Shown here: piece by piece, positions 26,469 through 36,600 of the stretch
Layout of the letters: the number at the start of each line of letters is the position of its first letter
Position numbering within the stretch: the stretch's first letter is position 1
DNA from: Sinomonas atrocyanea
Lineage (GTDB): Bacteria > Actinomycetota > Actinomycetes > Actinomycetales > Micrococcaceae
NCBI RefSeq assembly: GCF_001577305.1
Contig: NZ_CP014518.1
Span: forward strand, 2,480,001-2,544,000
Length of the DNA stretch: 64,000 bases
Reading direction: 5' to 3'
Translations under genes and position numbers: made by a program
Notes under the pieces: generated by a model
Seen by the model: only the letters and a program-made list of their open reading frames with translations
Database searches by the model: none
What the model was told of the DNA's origin: nothing

Positions 26469-29400
26469 CTACAGCTCCGACGCCGGGACGCCGACGCCGA
26501 GGATCATGGGGCCGCCCTCGTCCTTCGGGCTGTCCTTGGCGGCCCGGCCTGCCTCTGCCGGCTGCGCGGGCGCAGCGGCGGAGCGCGTCTGGCCGCCGAC
26601 GGCGCCTGCGGTCTCCTCGACGCGCGTCACCTCCGCCGAGCCCTGGCCGCTGCGGGCGCCGCGGCTGCGGCGCTTGCGGCCCTGGCGCGGCTCGACCTCG
26701 CTCGGCGCGTGCCGCTCCCCCGTGAGCTGGTCGAACGCGTGGCTGAGCGCGTCGAGGCTCAGGGCCGGTGCGGCGGCCGGGGGCTCGTGCGGCGTGTCGC
26801 CGTGCGGGATCTCGATCCGCTCCCCGCCGATCGTGAGGACGGGCCGGCCGTCCTCGCCTTCGGAGGTGGCGCGGGCCGTGGCAGGCCCGTGGGTTGCCTC
26901 AGCCCGGGCCGCCGGGGCGGACGAGGCCAGGGCGCGCACCGGCTCCTGGGCCTGCCGTGCGGCGGCGTGCTCGGCCGCGCCGGCCGCCTCCGCCGGGACG
27001 GTGGACGTGGCTGCGGGCGCCTGCTGCGCGGTCTGCTGTGCGGTCTGCTGTGCGGGCGCCTCCGGGGCGGGCCCGGCAGCGGGTGCGTGCTCGGCGGGCG
27101 CGGGGTGCTCGCCGTCGTGCAGGTGGGCAGCGTGGGCCGCTGCTGCCACGGCGGCAAGAGCGGCGCGGGTCGCCTGGGCGCGGGCCTGGCGCTCGGCGTC
27201 GTCGGCCGGCGGAGCGGCGGGCTGCGCCGGGGCCGCCTGCGGCTCGGCCGGCTGCCCGCTGCCGCGGCGGCGGCGCTTGCGCCCGCTGCTGGCGGCGGCG
27301 CCCTCAGTCCGCGGGGGGCCTGGTGCTCGGGTGCCGGCGCCGGCGGACGGCTGCCGCGCTCCACGGGCTCCTCGTGGGTGATGACGCCGCGGCCGCCGCA
27401 CACCTCGCAGTTCTCGCTGAAGACCTCGAGCAGGCCCGTGCCCATGCGCTTGCGGGTCATCTGGACCAGCCCGAGCGAGGTGACCTCGGCCACCTGGTGC
27501 TTGGTGCGGTCACGCCCGAGGCACTCGACCAGACGGCGGAGCACGAGGTCGCGGTTGGACTCGAGCACCATGTCGATGAAGTCGATCACGATGATGCCGC
27601 CGATGTCCCGCAGGCGCAGCTGGCGGACGATCTCCTCCGCGGCCTCGAGGTTGTTCTTGGTGACGGTCTCCTCGAGGTTGCCGCCCGAGCCGGTGAACTT
27701 GCCGGTGTTGACGTCGACCACCGTCATGGCCTCGGTCCGGTCGATCACGAGGGAGCCGCCCGAGGGCAGGAACACCTTGCGGTCGAGCGCCTTGTGGATC
27801 TGCTCGTCGATGCGCCAGTGGGCGAAGACGTCCTCGTCCGCCTCGTACTTCTCGAGCCGACCGAGGAGGTCCGGCGCGACGTAGGTGACGTAGGCCTCGA
27901 TCGTGTCCCAGGCCTCCTCGCCGCTCACGATGAGCTTCGAGAAGTCCTCGTTGAAGACGTCGCGGACCACCTTGATGGTCAGGTCGGGCTCGCCGTACAG
28001 GAGCTCCGGCGCGAGCACCTTGGTGCTGGAGGCCTGCTCCTGGATCGACTCCCACTGGGCGCGGAGCCTGTTGATGTCGTGGGTGAGCTCTTCCTCGCTC
28101 GCGCCCTCGGCGGCGGTGCGCACGATCACCCCGGCGTCCTCGGGGAGCCGGTCCTTGAGGATCTTCTTCAGCCGCGCCCGCTCGACGTCGGGCAGCTTGC
28201 GGGAGATGCCCGTCATCGATCCGCCGGGCACGTACACGAGGTAGCGGCCGGGCAGGGAGATCTGGCTCGTGAGCCGCGCACCCTTGTGGCCCACCGGGTC
28301 CTTCGTGACCTGGACGAGGACGGAGTCCCCGGACTTGAGCGCGTTCTCGATGCGGCGCGGGGCGCCGTCGAGGCCAGCCGCGTCCCAGTTGACCTCGCCG
28401 GCGTACAGGACGGCGTTGCGGCCGCGGCCGATGTCCACGAAAGCCGCCTCCATGGAGGGCAGCACGTTCTGGACCCGGCCGAGGTAGACGTTGCCGATGA
28501 GCGAGTCCTGCTGCGTCTTGGAGACGAAGTGCTCCGCCAGCACGCCGTCCTCGAGGACCGCGATCTGGATGCGGTCGTCCTTCTGGCGGACCACCATCTG
28601 GCGGTCCACGGACTCGCGGCGCGCCAGGAACTCGGCCTCGGTGATGACGTGGCGGCGGCGCCCCGACTCGCGGGACTCGCGGCGGCGCTGCTTCTTGGCC
28701 TCGAGGCGGGTGGAGCCCTTCACGCTCTGCACGCGGGTGCTCGTCGGCTCCGACGGCGTGCGGGGCGCGCGGACGCGGGTCACCGTTCCGGGCGGGTCGT
28801 CGTCGAGGCCGCCCTCGAGCTCGAGGTCGGCCTCGCCGCGGCGGCGGCGCCTGCGGCGGCGGGACGTGACCTCGTCGGTCTCCTCGTCAGCGTCGCCGTG
28901 CTCGGCGTCCTGGTCGTCGCCGGCCTCGGAGGCGCGCGTGCGGCCCCGGCGGCCGCGTCCGCGGCGGCGACGGCGTCCGGTCAGCTCCGACTCCTCGTCC
29001 TCCTCCTGCTCCTCCTCGTGGTCCTCCACGGGCTCTGCGGCCACCGGCCGCACGACCGTGCTGAGGTCAGGGGCCTGGAAGATCATCGAGGTCGGAGAGA
29101 TGGGCTCCCGGAAGAGCGACGCGAAGCCGCCCTCCGGCTGCTCCCCGGTCTCCGCCTCGGCGGCTTGCGGGGCGGCTGCCTCCTCGCGCGGGGCGCGGGC
29201 CGGCGCGGATTCCTGCGGGGCCGCTTTCCGGGTGTTCGGCTCTGCGGCCTGCTTCTCGGGCTCGGCTGCGGCAGCGGCCTGCACCACCTCGGCCGGGGCC
29301 TCGCCGGCTGCACCCGGTCGCGCCGCAGCGCGGCGGCGGGCGCGGACCGAGCTCTTGGCCCGGGAACCGGCCGCGGGAGCAGCGGCGTCCTCGTCCTGCG

Positions 29401-29986
29401 GTGCCTGCGCCTGGTCCGCAGCGGCCGCGTGCTCGGGACGGCGCGTCTCCTCCTTCACCGCGGCGGCCCTGGCGGAGGTCCGCCGTCGGCGCAGCGCCTT
29501 CTGCTCGGTGGCCTCCGTGCCCTCGGCGCCCGTCACCTCAGCGGCTGGCTGGGCCGCCGGGACGGCAGCCGTCGCCTCAGCGGCAGGCTGGGCCGCCGGG
29601 ACGGCTTCGGCGTCGTTGGCGGGGGCAGCCTGCTGCTCCCCCTGCAGCCTGGCGGCCTCTGCGGCCTGCTCGGCAGCCACCGGCTCGGCGGTTGGCTCCT
29701 TGGTCGCGGCGGCGGCGCGGCGCGTGCGGGTCGCCCGCTTCGGCTTGGCCGGCGGCTCAGCCGCGCTGGCCTCGGCCTCGCTGACCTCGGTGCTGGCGAT
29801 CTGGGGCGCCTCCGCCACGGCGGCGTCCACCTCTGCCGGCTCCTGGGCGGCGGCCGGCGACGCGGCCGGGCTCGAGGCGCTGCGCCGCCGGGTGGTGCGG
29901 CGGGGCTTCTGCTGCTCGACTGCCACGTGCTCGGCTACCGCTGCGTCGTCAGGTGCGGCTGCGCCCGGCTGCTGTTCCATATCCAT
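26469..29986 (-). CDS. rne: ribonuclease E/G, with a -1 frame break in the C-terminal tail
   Basis: RNase E/G endonuclease for rRNA, tRNA and mRNA processing. After a long disordered Ala/Glu/Arg-rich N-terminal region comes the catalytic core: an S1-type domain (SLIGNVYLGRVQNVLPSMEA), the DNase I-like site with its aspartates (MTVVDVNTGKF and IIVIDFIDM, near residue 800) and the zinc-link CEVCGGRG (near 860). Just past VITHEEPVERGS the frame breaks. Without correction the frame runs to 26759 with an Arg/Pro-only tail. One extra base in the six-C run (plus-strand G 27313-27318) restores a 1172-residue protein with GRKRRRRGSG, in-frame QQTA repeats and the terminus ILGVGVPASEL. Start ATG 29986 has GGAG upstream. 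Confidence 0.88.
27021..27056. repeat. 12-base tandem repeat in the rne tail
   Basis: Three copies of a 12-base unit (consensus CTGCTGTGCGGT on the plus strand) encode QQTA repeats in the restored frame of the RNase E C-terminal tail. The period of four codons is itself support for that frame being translated. Confidence 0.7.
29536..29613. repeat. 39-base tandem duplication in the rne N-terminal region
   Basis: Two near-identical 39-base copies (29536-29574 and 29575-29613) encode the 13-residue unit AVPAAQPAAEATA twice. It lies in the disordered region before the S1 domain and looks like recent slippage. Confidence 0.75.
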
Positions 29987-30422
29987 CTGTACGTACTCCA
30001 AAGGCCGCCCCGTCCGTCCCCACATACGGCGGCCGCGGCGGCGCCACGAGTCGGCACCCGCAGGCGCCGACGAAGTCAGTCCTGTGCCCTCGCGGAATCC
30101 CGCGCGGGCCGGCGCCACGTTGCAACCCGCCACCGGTCGAGGCCGGGCAGGTGCCGCTCTGGCCCGCGCATCCCGGTCGGGATCGGTGGATCCGGACGGG
30201 CACGGGGCGGCGGTCTTCTCGCTGAGCACCGGACCGGGCACTGCATGTGGATCAGCGTCCGGCCACTGGCATTCTCTCACATGCCGGCCCGGCAAGATCC
30301 GGAAGGGCGCGCCCGCCGCCGCCGCGTCGCGCGGGGTCCGGCCCGCGGGCGGGGCTGGACGGGCTCCAGTGATCGCCCAGACGGGCAGCCTAGAATCGGA
30401 GCATCCCGCAGGAAGGACCTCC
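29987..30422. other. 436-base divergent gap between rne and the VKOR gene
   Basis: No gene is supported. It must hold the rne promoter and leader (minus) and the VKOR promoter (plus). Several short GC inverted repeats such as GGCGCC near 30048 and 30064 are visible, but no confident promoter or Rfam-type structure. RNase E messages in other bacteria have long autoregulated leaders, so the length is suggestive. Confidence 0.4.
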
Positions 30423-31106
30423 ATGACTCCCCAGAGCAGCCCGAGCCGGGCAACGACCGCGTCCGAGACCCACGAGGCCGGCACGGACGGGACGGCCGCC
30501 CTCCCCGACGGCGACCGGCACGTGATGACCCGCACCGTCCCGTTCGCGTGGCTCGTGCTGGTCACGAGCGTGGTCGGCTGGCTCGCCTCGGGCGAACTCG
30601 TCCTCGAGAAGATCGAGAAGCTCATCAACCCCAGCCACACCACGATCTGCGACGTCAACCCGTGGGTCTCCTGCGGCGAGGTCATGAGCACATGGCAGAG
30701 CTCGCTCTTCGGTTTTCCGAACATGTTCATCGGGATCGTGGCCTTCGCGGTCACGATCACCGTGGCGATGGCGCTCCTGGCCGGGGCCCGCTTCAGCCGA
30801 TGGTTCTGGGTCGGCCTGCAGGTCGGCGTCACGCTCGGCTTCGTCTTCGTCATCTGGCTGTGGAGCCAGGCCCTCTACGCCATCGGGATCCTGTGCCCGC
30901 TGTGCATGATCGTGTGGGCCATGATGATCCCCCTCTTCGTCTGGACCACCGCCCGCAACGTCGCCCACGGCGTCATCCCCGCGCCGGCCCGGGTCGCGAA
31001 GGCCCTCGCCGACTGGGGCTGGGTGACGGTGGCGGTGCTCTACGTCGCGGTCATCGCGACGATCTTCTTCCGCTTCCTGAACCTCTTCGTCCCCTCCACC
31101 ATGTAG
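30423..31106 (+). CDS. vitamin K epoxide reductase family protein
   Basis: A 227-residue membrane protein with about four to five helices. The VKOR active-site CxxC is seen as ILCPLCMIVW (near residue 158), with the loop cysteine pair in TICDVNPWVSCGEVM (near residues 76-85). Bacterial VKOR homologues reoxidise DsbA-like partners using quinone, supporting disulfide formation outside the membrane. The ATG at 30423 follows AGGAAGGA. No DsbA-like partner is adjacent. It is convergent with ndk. Confidence 0.88.
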   Translation: MTPQSSPSRATTASETHEAGTDGTAALPDGDRHVMTRTVPFAWLVLVTSVVGWLASGELVLEKIEKLINPSHTTICDVNPWVSCGEVMSTWQSSLFGFPNMFIGIVAFAVTITVAMALLAGARFSRWFWVGLQVGVTLGFVFVIWLWSQALYAIGILCPLCMIVWAMMIPLFVWTTARNVAHGVIPAPARVAKALADWGWVTVAVLYVAVIATIFFRFLNLFVPSTM

Positions 31107-31117
31107 CCCCCCTCGCC

Positions 31118-31314
31118 GTTTCGGGTACGCATCTCGTCGCGCTTCTGCCGTTCCGGGTACGCATCTCGTCGGCTTTCCGGCATTCCGGGTACGACGACGG
31201 CCGGCGCCTTCCACACGGAAGGCGCCGGCCGTCGTCGTCTGTGGATCCTCCGGAAGGATCGGCCGCTGGCGCGCGTACCCGAAACGCGAAATCAGCGTCG
31301 AGATGCGTACCCGA
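31118..31314. repeat. cluster of short direct and inverted repeats
   Basis: Two near-identical 22-base direct copies, 31118-31139 and 31150-31171 (core TCGGGTACGCATCTCGTCG and TCCGGGTACGCATCTCGTCG), a third partial copy at 31182-31196, and inverted copies at 31273-31285 and 31296-31314 (CGTCGAGATGCGTACCCGA) surround a long perfect hairpin. The whole is non-coding and sits between convergent genes. It resembles a compound palindromic repeat element; whether it recurs in the genome is unknown. Confidence 0.7.
31191..31238. terminator. 22-bp perfect hairpin between VKOR gene and ndk
   Basis: A perfect 22-bp stem (31191-31212 with 31217-31238) and an ACAC loop. It is placed to end transcription from both convergent genes. 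No long T run follows on either strand, so it may act as a stem-only or 3'-stabilising structure. Confidence 0.75.
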
Positions 31315-31317
31315 GAG

Positions 31318-31737
31318 TCAGCGGGAGAACCAGATGCCGATCTCGCGCGCGGCGGACTCGGGCGAGTCGGACCCGTGGACGAGGTTCTGCTGGACCTTCA
31401 GGCCCCAGTCGCGGCCGAAGTCGCCGCGGATGGTTCCCGGGGCCGCGGCGGTCGGGTCAGTCGCGCCGGCGAGCGAGCGGAAGCCCTCGATGACGCGCTC
31501 GCCCTCGAAGACCGCCGCGACCACGGGGCCGCTCGCCATGAACTCGAGCAGCGGCTCGTAGAAGGGCTTGCCCTCGTGCTCGGCGTAGTGCTCGGCCAGC
31601 AGCTCGCGGCTCGGCGTGAGCTGCTCGAGGGCCGCGAGGCGGTAGCCCTTCGCCTCGACGCGGGCAAGGATGGCACCGGTCAGGCCGCGGGAGACACCGT
31701 CGGGCTTGACGAGGACAAGGGTGCGTTCGGTGGTCAC
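31318..31737 (-). CDS. ndk: nucleoside diphosphate kinase
   Basis: A 139-residue NDK, transferring the terminal phosphate between nucleoside triphosphates. The catalytic phosphohistidine lies in NLVHGSDSPE (near residue 119), and RTLVLVKPDGVSRGL opens the protein. Length is standard. It closes the ileS-folC-DUF4233-ndk run. Confidence 0.96.
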   Translation of the reverse strand: MTTERTLVLVKPDGVSRGLTGAILARVEAKGYRLAALEQLTPSRELLAEHYAEHEGKPFYEPLLEFMASGPVVAAVFEGERVIEGFRSLAGATDPTAAAPGTIRGDFGRDWGLKVQQNLVHGSDSPESAAREIGIWFSR

Positions 31738-31782
31738 AGGTACTCCTGGGTGAAGGGGCTGGTTTCCCGCCCAGTCTACTGA

Positions 31783-32256
31783 TCAGGCCCCGCCGCCGGC
31801 GGCGCCGGTCCCCGCCGGACCGCCCTCGGGGTGCGTGCGCTCCCATGCGGCCTGCTCGCGGTCGCGCTGGAGGTTCTCCCGGTCGAGGCGGGCGCCGGTG
31901 CGGACCGCGAAGAACCACGTCACCAGCAGGATCCCGCCGACGAGGAACATCGTGGGCTCGAAGAAGCCGAGGGCAACGAGGACCAGCTGCAGGATCCAGC
32001 CGAGGGCCATGCCCCACGGTCGGGAGACCACGGCGCACGAGAGCACGAACACGGCGAGCAGGACGAACCCGCCGCCGAGCACCGTCCCGGCGCCGAGATC
32101 ATGCGCGCGCAGCCCGAACAGCACGAGCGTGGCGAAGAACACCACGAAGGCCTCGGTCAGCAGGAGCACCGAGGCGAACATGACGCGGACGGAGCGGCGC
32201 TTCTTGGGCATGCCCGGGCGCCACTCGCGCTGGGCCCTCGTGAGCCTGGCCATCAT
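31783..32256 (-). CDS. DUF4233 membrane protein
   Basis: A 157-residue protein with four hydrophobic segments (between about residues 22 and 118) and charged ends, found next to folC in many actinobacteria as DUF4233. The ATG at 32256 overlaps the folC TGA (ATGA), so translation is coupled. Function unknown. Confidence 0.82.
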   Translation of the reverse strand: MMARLTRAQREWRPGMPKKRRSVRVMFASVLLLTEAFVVFFATLVLFGLRAHDLGAGTVLGGGFVLLAVFVLSCAVVSRPWGMALGWILQLVLVALGFFEPTMFLVGGILLVTWFFAVRTGARLDRENLQRDREQAAWERTHPEGGPAGTGAAGGGA

Positions 32257-33638
32257 GAGGCATCCTTTCCCAGGAGGGTGCGGGCCTCGCCCACCACCGT
32301 GATCGATCCCGTGATCAGCACCCCGCCGGCGAAGTCCTCGGTGGCGTCCGCGCGCTCGACGGCGTACGCGATGGCGTCGTCGAGCTTCTCCTCGACGTGC
32401 ACGGCGTCCTCGTCGAATCCGAGGTCGAGGGCCAGCTCGGCGAGCTCCTCGGCCGGGATGGCGCGCGGGGACGCCGACTGGGTGAAGCAGTACTCGACGC
32501 GCTCGTCCGCGAACTCCTCCTCGAGGGTCCGCAGGATCTCCTCGGCGTCCTTCTCGCGCAGGACGCCGAGCACGATGACGAGGGTCGAGAAGTCGAACGC
32601 CTCCTTGAGGGCCTGCGCGCTGACCCGGATCCCGTCCGGGTTGTGCGCGGCGTCCACGATGATCGTCGGGGACGTCCGGACGGTCTCGAGCCGTCCGGGA
32701 GAGCTGACCTCCGCGAAGCCCTCGCGCAGCAGGTCGATCGAGAGCTCCCGCTCCCCGCCGCCGAGGAAGGCCTCGAGGGCCGCGACGGCCACCGCGGCGT
32801 TCTCCGCCTGGTGGGCGCCGTGCAGCGGCACCGCGAGGTCCTCGTAGCGCCCGGCGAGGCCGCGCACCGTGACGAGCTGGCCGCCGACGGCGAGCGAACG
32901 GGACTCGACCCCGAACTCCACGCCCTCGAACCGGTGCGGCACGCCCACCTCGCGGGCCTTCTCGAGGAGCACCTGCGCGGCGCCCCGGGGCTGGGCCGCG
33001 CTCACGAGGAAGCCGCCGCGCTTGATGATGCCGGCCTTCTCGCGCGCGATGTCCTCGACGGTGTCCCCCAGCAGGTCGGTGTGGTCGAGGGAGATGGGGG
33101 TGACGACGGAGACCGCGCCGTCGCCGACATTGGTGGCGTCGGTGATGCCGCCAAGGCCGACCTCGATGACCGCCACGTCCACGGGCTCGTCCGCGAAGAC
33201 GGCGAAGCCGAGGATCGTGACGCACTCGAAGTACGTCAGCCGCGGCTCGTCGGCCGCCTCGAGCTCGGCGTCCACGATCGCCAGGTACGGGGTGATCTCA
33301 TTCCAGATCCGCACGAAGGTCGCGTCCGGCACCGGGGCACCGTCGAGGCTGATGCGCTCCGTCACCCGGGCCAGGTGCGGGCTCGTGTACCGCCCGGTGC
33401 GCAGCCCGTGGGCCCGGAGGCCCGCCTCGATCATGCGGGCGGTGGACGTCTTCCCGTTGGTGCCCGTGATGTGGATGATCGGGAAGGCCCGGTTGGGCTC
33501 GCCGAGCACGTGCATCGCCCGGAAGAGGGGCGCGAGGCGCGGCTCCATCTTGTTCTCCGGGGCCCGGCTGAGGAGGATCGCGTAGACCTCCTCGACCGTG
33601 GTCGGCTCCGCCGCGGGGCCGGTGGCGCGATCGCTCAC
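32253..33638 (-). CDS. folC: folylpolyglutamate synthase / dihydrofolate synthase
   Basis: A 461-residue Mur-ligase-like enzyme that adds glutamate to folates. The ATP loop HITGTNGKTSTARM (near residue 56), GLGGITDATNV and VDAAHNPDGI are conserved. It starts with GTG overlapping the ileS TGA (GTGA), so folate and isoleucyl-tRNA synthesis genes are translationally coupled here. Confidence 0.95.
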   Translation of the reverse strand: MSDRATGPAAEPTTVEEVYAILLSRAPENKMEPRLAPLFRAMHVLGEPNRAFPIIHITGTNGKTSTARMIEAGLRAHGLRTGRYTSPHLARVTERISLDGAPVPDATFVRIWNEITPYLAIVDAELEAADEPRLTYFECVTILGFAVFADEPVDVAVIEVGLGGITDATNVGDGAVSVVTPISLDHTDLLGDTVEDIAREKAGIIKRGGFLVSAAQPRGAAQVLLEKAREVGVPHRFEGVEFGVESRSLAVGGQLVTVRGLAGRYEDLAVPLHGAHQAENAAVAVAALEAFLGGGERELSIDLLREGFAEVSSPGRLETVRTSPTIIVDAAHNPDGIRVSAQALKEAFDFSTLVIVLGVLREKDAEEILRTLEEEFADERVEYCFTQSASPRAIPAEELAELALDLGFDEDAVHVEEKLDDAIAYAVERADATEDFAGGVLITGSITVVGEARTLLGKDAS

Positions 33639-36600
33639 TGGCCAGCCTCCCCTGCGCGCACGCCCTGGCCGTCGGCCACGCCGGCGTCGACGCGCTCGAC
33701 GAGCGCTGAGGGCTCGACGTCGGCCACGAGCAGCTCGAGCTCGACCGCGAGGGTCTCGCCCCTGAGCAGCTCGGCATGCTCGCGGGCAGCCGCGATGACG
33801 TGCGCCTTCGCGGTCACGCTCGCGCGGATCCGGTCGCCCACGGCGAGGTCGGCCTCCTTGCGGGCCTGCTGGATCACGCGCACGAGGTCGCGGGCCAGGC
33901 CCTCGGCCTCGAGCTCGGGGGTGAGGCCCGTGTCGAGGACCACGAAGCCCCCGCCCGGGAGCATGGCGACGGCGGCGTGCTCGCCTGCCTTCGCCGGGTC
34001 CACGACCGTCTCGAGCGTGTACTCGTGCGGTTCGAGGCCGATGCCCCCGGCGGTGACGGAGCCGTCGTCGGCCACCGACCAGTCCCCCGACTTCGAGCCC
34101 TTGATGGCCGTCTGGACGCCCTTGCCGAGGCGCGGGCCGGCGGCGCGGGCATTGACGACGAGCCGGCGCTCGATGCCGAACTCCTCCTCGCTGGCGTCGG
34201 CCGCGTCGAGGAGCCGGACGGCCTTGAGGTTCAGCTCGTCCGCGATGACCGCTTCCGAGCCAGAGAGCTCCGCCGCGCCGGGCACGACGACGGTCATCGC
34301 CGCGAGCGGCAGGCGCACCCGCAGCTTCGCGGCCTTGCGCAGCGACGAGCCGGCCGAGCACACGGCCTGGGTGCGGTCCATCTGCTCGACGAGCGCGGGG
34401 TCGTCGGCGAAGAGCGCGGCGTCCGGCCAGTCGGTGAGGTGGACCGAGCGGCCGCCGGTGAGGCCGCGCCAGATCTCCTCGGTGACGAGGGGCAGCAGCG
34501 GCGCCGCGACGCGGCACACGGCCTCGAGCGCGGTGAAGAGGGCGTCGAAGGCGTCGGCGTCCTCGTCGAAGAACCGCTGGCGGGACCTGCGCACGTACCA
34601 GTTGGTGAGCATGTCGAGGTACTCGCGCAGCACGTCGCATGCGGTGGAGATGTCGTAGGCGTCGAGGTGCTGCTGCATCCCGCGCACGAGGCGTCCGGTC
34701 TGGGCCATGAGGTAGCGGTCCAGGGGGTCGGTGTATCCGTCGTGCCGGACTGCCGCCTCGAAGCCTGCGCCGGCAGCGCCGTCGCGGGAGGCGCGCGCCG
34801 CGTTGGCGTAGAGCGTGAAGAAGCTGTACACGTTCCACAGCGGCAGGATCACCTGGCGCACGCCGTCGCGGATGCCCTGCTCGGTGACGATGAGGTTGCC
34901 GCCGCGCAGGATGGGGCTGGCCATGAGGAACCAGCGCATCGCGTCGGAGCCGTCGCGGTCCAGCACCTCGGAGACGTCCGGGTAGTTGCGCAGGCTCTTG
35001 GACATCTTCTGCCCGTCGGAGCCGAGCACGATCCCGTGGCTGATGACATTGCGGAAGGCGGGACGGTCGAACAGCGCCGTCGCGAGGATGTGGAGCGTGT
35101 AGAACCAGCCGCGGGTCTGGCCGATGTACTCGACGATGAAGTCGCCGGGGTTGTGCGTCTCGAACCATTCCTGGTTCTCGTACGGGTAGTGGACCTGGGC
35201 GTACGGCATCGACCCGGAGTCGAACCAGACGTCGAGGACGTCGGGGACGCGGCGCATCGTGGACCGCCCCGTGGGGTCGTCCGGGTTGGGCCGGGAGAGC
35301 TCGTCGATGAAGGGCCGGTGCAGGTCGGGCTTGCCCTCGTGGTTGAGCGGGAGCCGGCCGAAGTCGGCCTCGAGCTCGGCGAGGGAGCCGTAGACGTCGG
35401 TGCGCGGGTACTCCGGGTTGTCCGAGACCCAGACGGGGATGGGCGATCCCCAGTAGCGGTTGCGGCTGATCGACCAGTCGCGCGCGTTCTCGAGCCACTT
35501 GCCGAACTGGCCGTGCTTGACGTTGCCCGGGATCCAGGTGATCTGCTCGTTGAGCTCGAGCATGCGGTCCTTGATCTTGGTGACCTCGACGAACCAGCTC
35601 GAGACGGCGCGGTAGATCAGGGGGTTCCGGCAGCGCCAGCAGTGCGGGTAGCTGTGCACGTAGCTGGCCTGCTTCAGGAGGCGGCCCTGCTCGCGCAGCA
35701 CGCGGGTGATGGGCTTGTTGGCCTCGAAGACCTGCAGCCCCACGATCTCCCTCAGCGGGGCGTTCTCGCGCGAGCCGAACAGCGGAAGGAACTTGGCGCC
35801 GTCGTCCACGGAGAGGATCACCGGGATGCCGGCCGCCTCGCAGACGCGCTGGTCGTCCTCGCCATACGCGGGCGCCTGGTGGACGATGCCGGTGCCGTCG
35901 GTCGTGGTGACGTAGTCGGCGACGAGGATGCGCCAGGCCTTGCCCGTGCCGTAGACCTCGGCGTCGGCGAAGTAGTCCCACAGCGGCTCGTACCGGATGC
36001 CCTCGAGCTCGGTACCGAGGTAGGTGCGCTCGACGGCGGCCGCGGCGGCCTGGGCGTCCTCGTAGCCGAGGTCCTTGGCGTAGGAGGCCACGAGGTCCTC
36101 GGCGAGGAGGAAGCGGGTGCCGGCGGCGAACGGCGAGACACCGGGCGCGCTCACCCCGTCGGGTCCGGCGGGCACGACGGCGTAGCGCACCTCGGGCCCG
36201 ACGGCGAGCGCTGCGTTGGTGGGCAGCGTCCACGGCGTCGTGGTCCAGGCGATGGCGAGGACGCCGGCAAGCTGGCGGGAGACGTCGGAGTCGCCGGCGA
36301 GCAGCGGGAAGGTGACCGTGACCGTCTGGTCCTGGCGGTCCTTGTACACGTCGTCGTCCATGCGCAGCTCGTGGTTGGACAGCGGCGTCTCGTCGTTCCA
36401 GCAGTACGGCAGCACGCGGTAGCCGCTGTACGTGAGCCCCTTCTCATGGAGCGTCTTGAACGCCCAGATCACGGACTCCATGTACTCGACGTTGAGGGTC
36501 TTGTAGTCGTTCTCGAAGTCGACCCAGCGGGCCTGGCGCTTGACGTAGGCTTCCCACTCGCGCGTGTACTTGAGGACCGAGGCACGGCAGGCGTCGTTGA

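Noticed and set aside
26465..26500. TPP riboswitch ahead of thiD-tenA
   Set aside because: Only four bases separate it from rne, and no CTGAGA-type thi-box is seen in the rne tail.
27021..27056. CRISPR-like short repeats
   Set aside because: The period of 12 bases is continuous without spacers and encodes an in-frame QQTA repeat.
27290..27330. Programmed -1 ribosomal frameshifting in rne
   Set aside because: The zero-frame codons GCC CCC do not form an X-XXY-YYZ slippery heptamer, and there is no obvious downstream stimulatory hairpin at the right spacing. A single-base loss explains the data more simply.
26894..31561. A 1555-codon open frame on the plus strand antisense to rne
   Set aside because: High-GC shadow frame; the minus strand encodes clear RNase E motifs, and the frame crosses the repeat cluster behind the VKOR gene.
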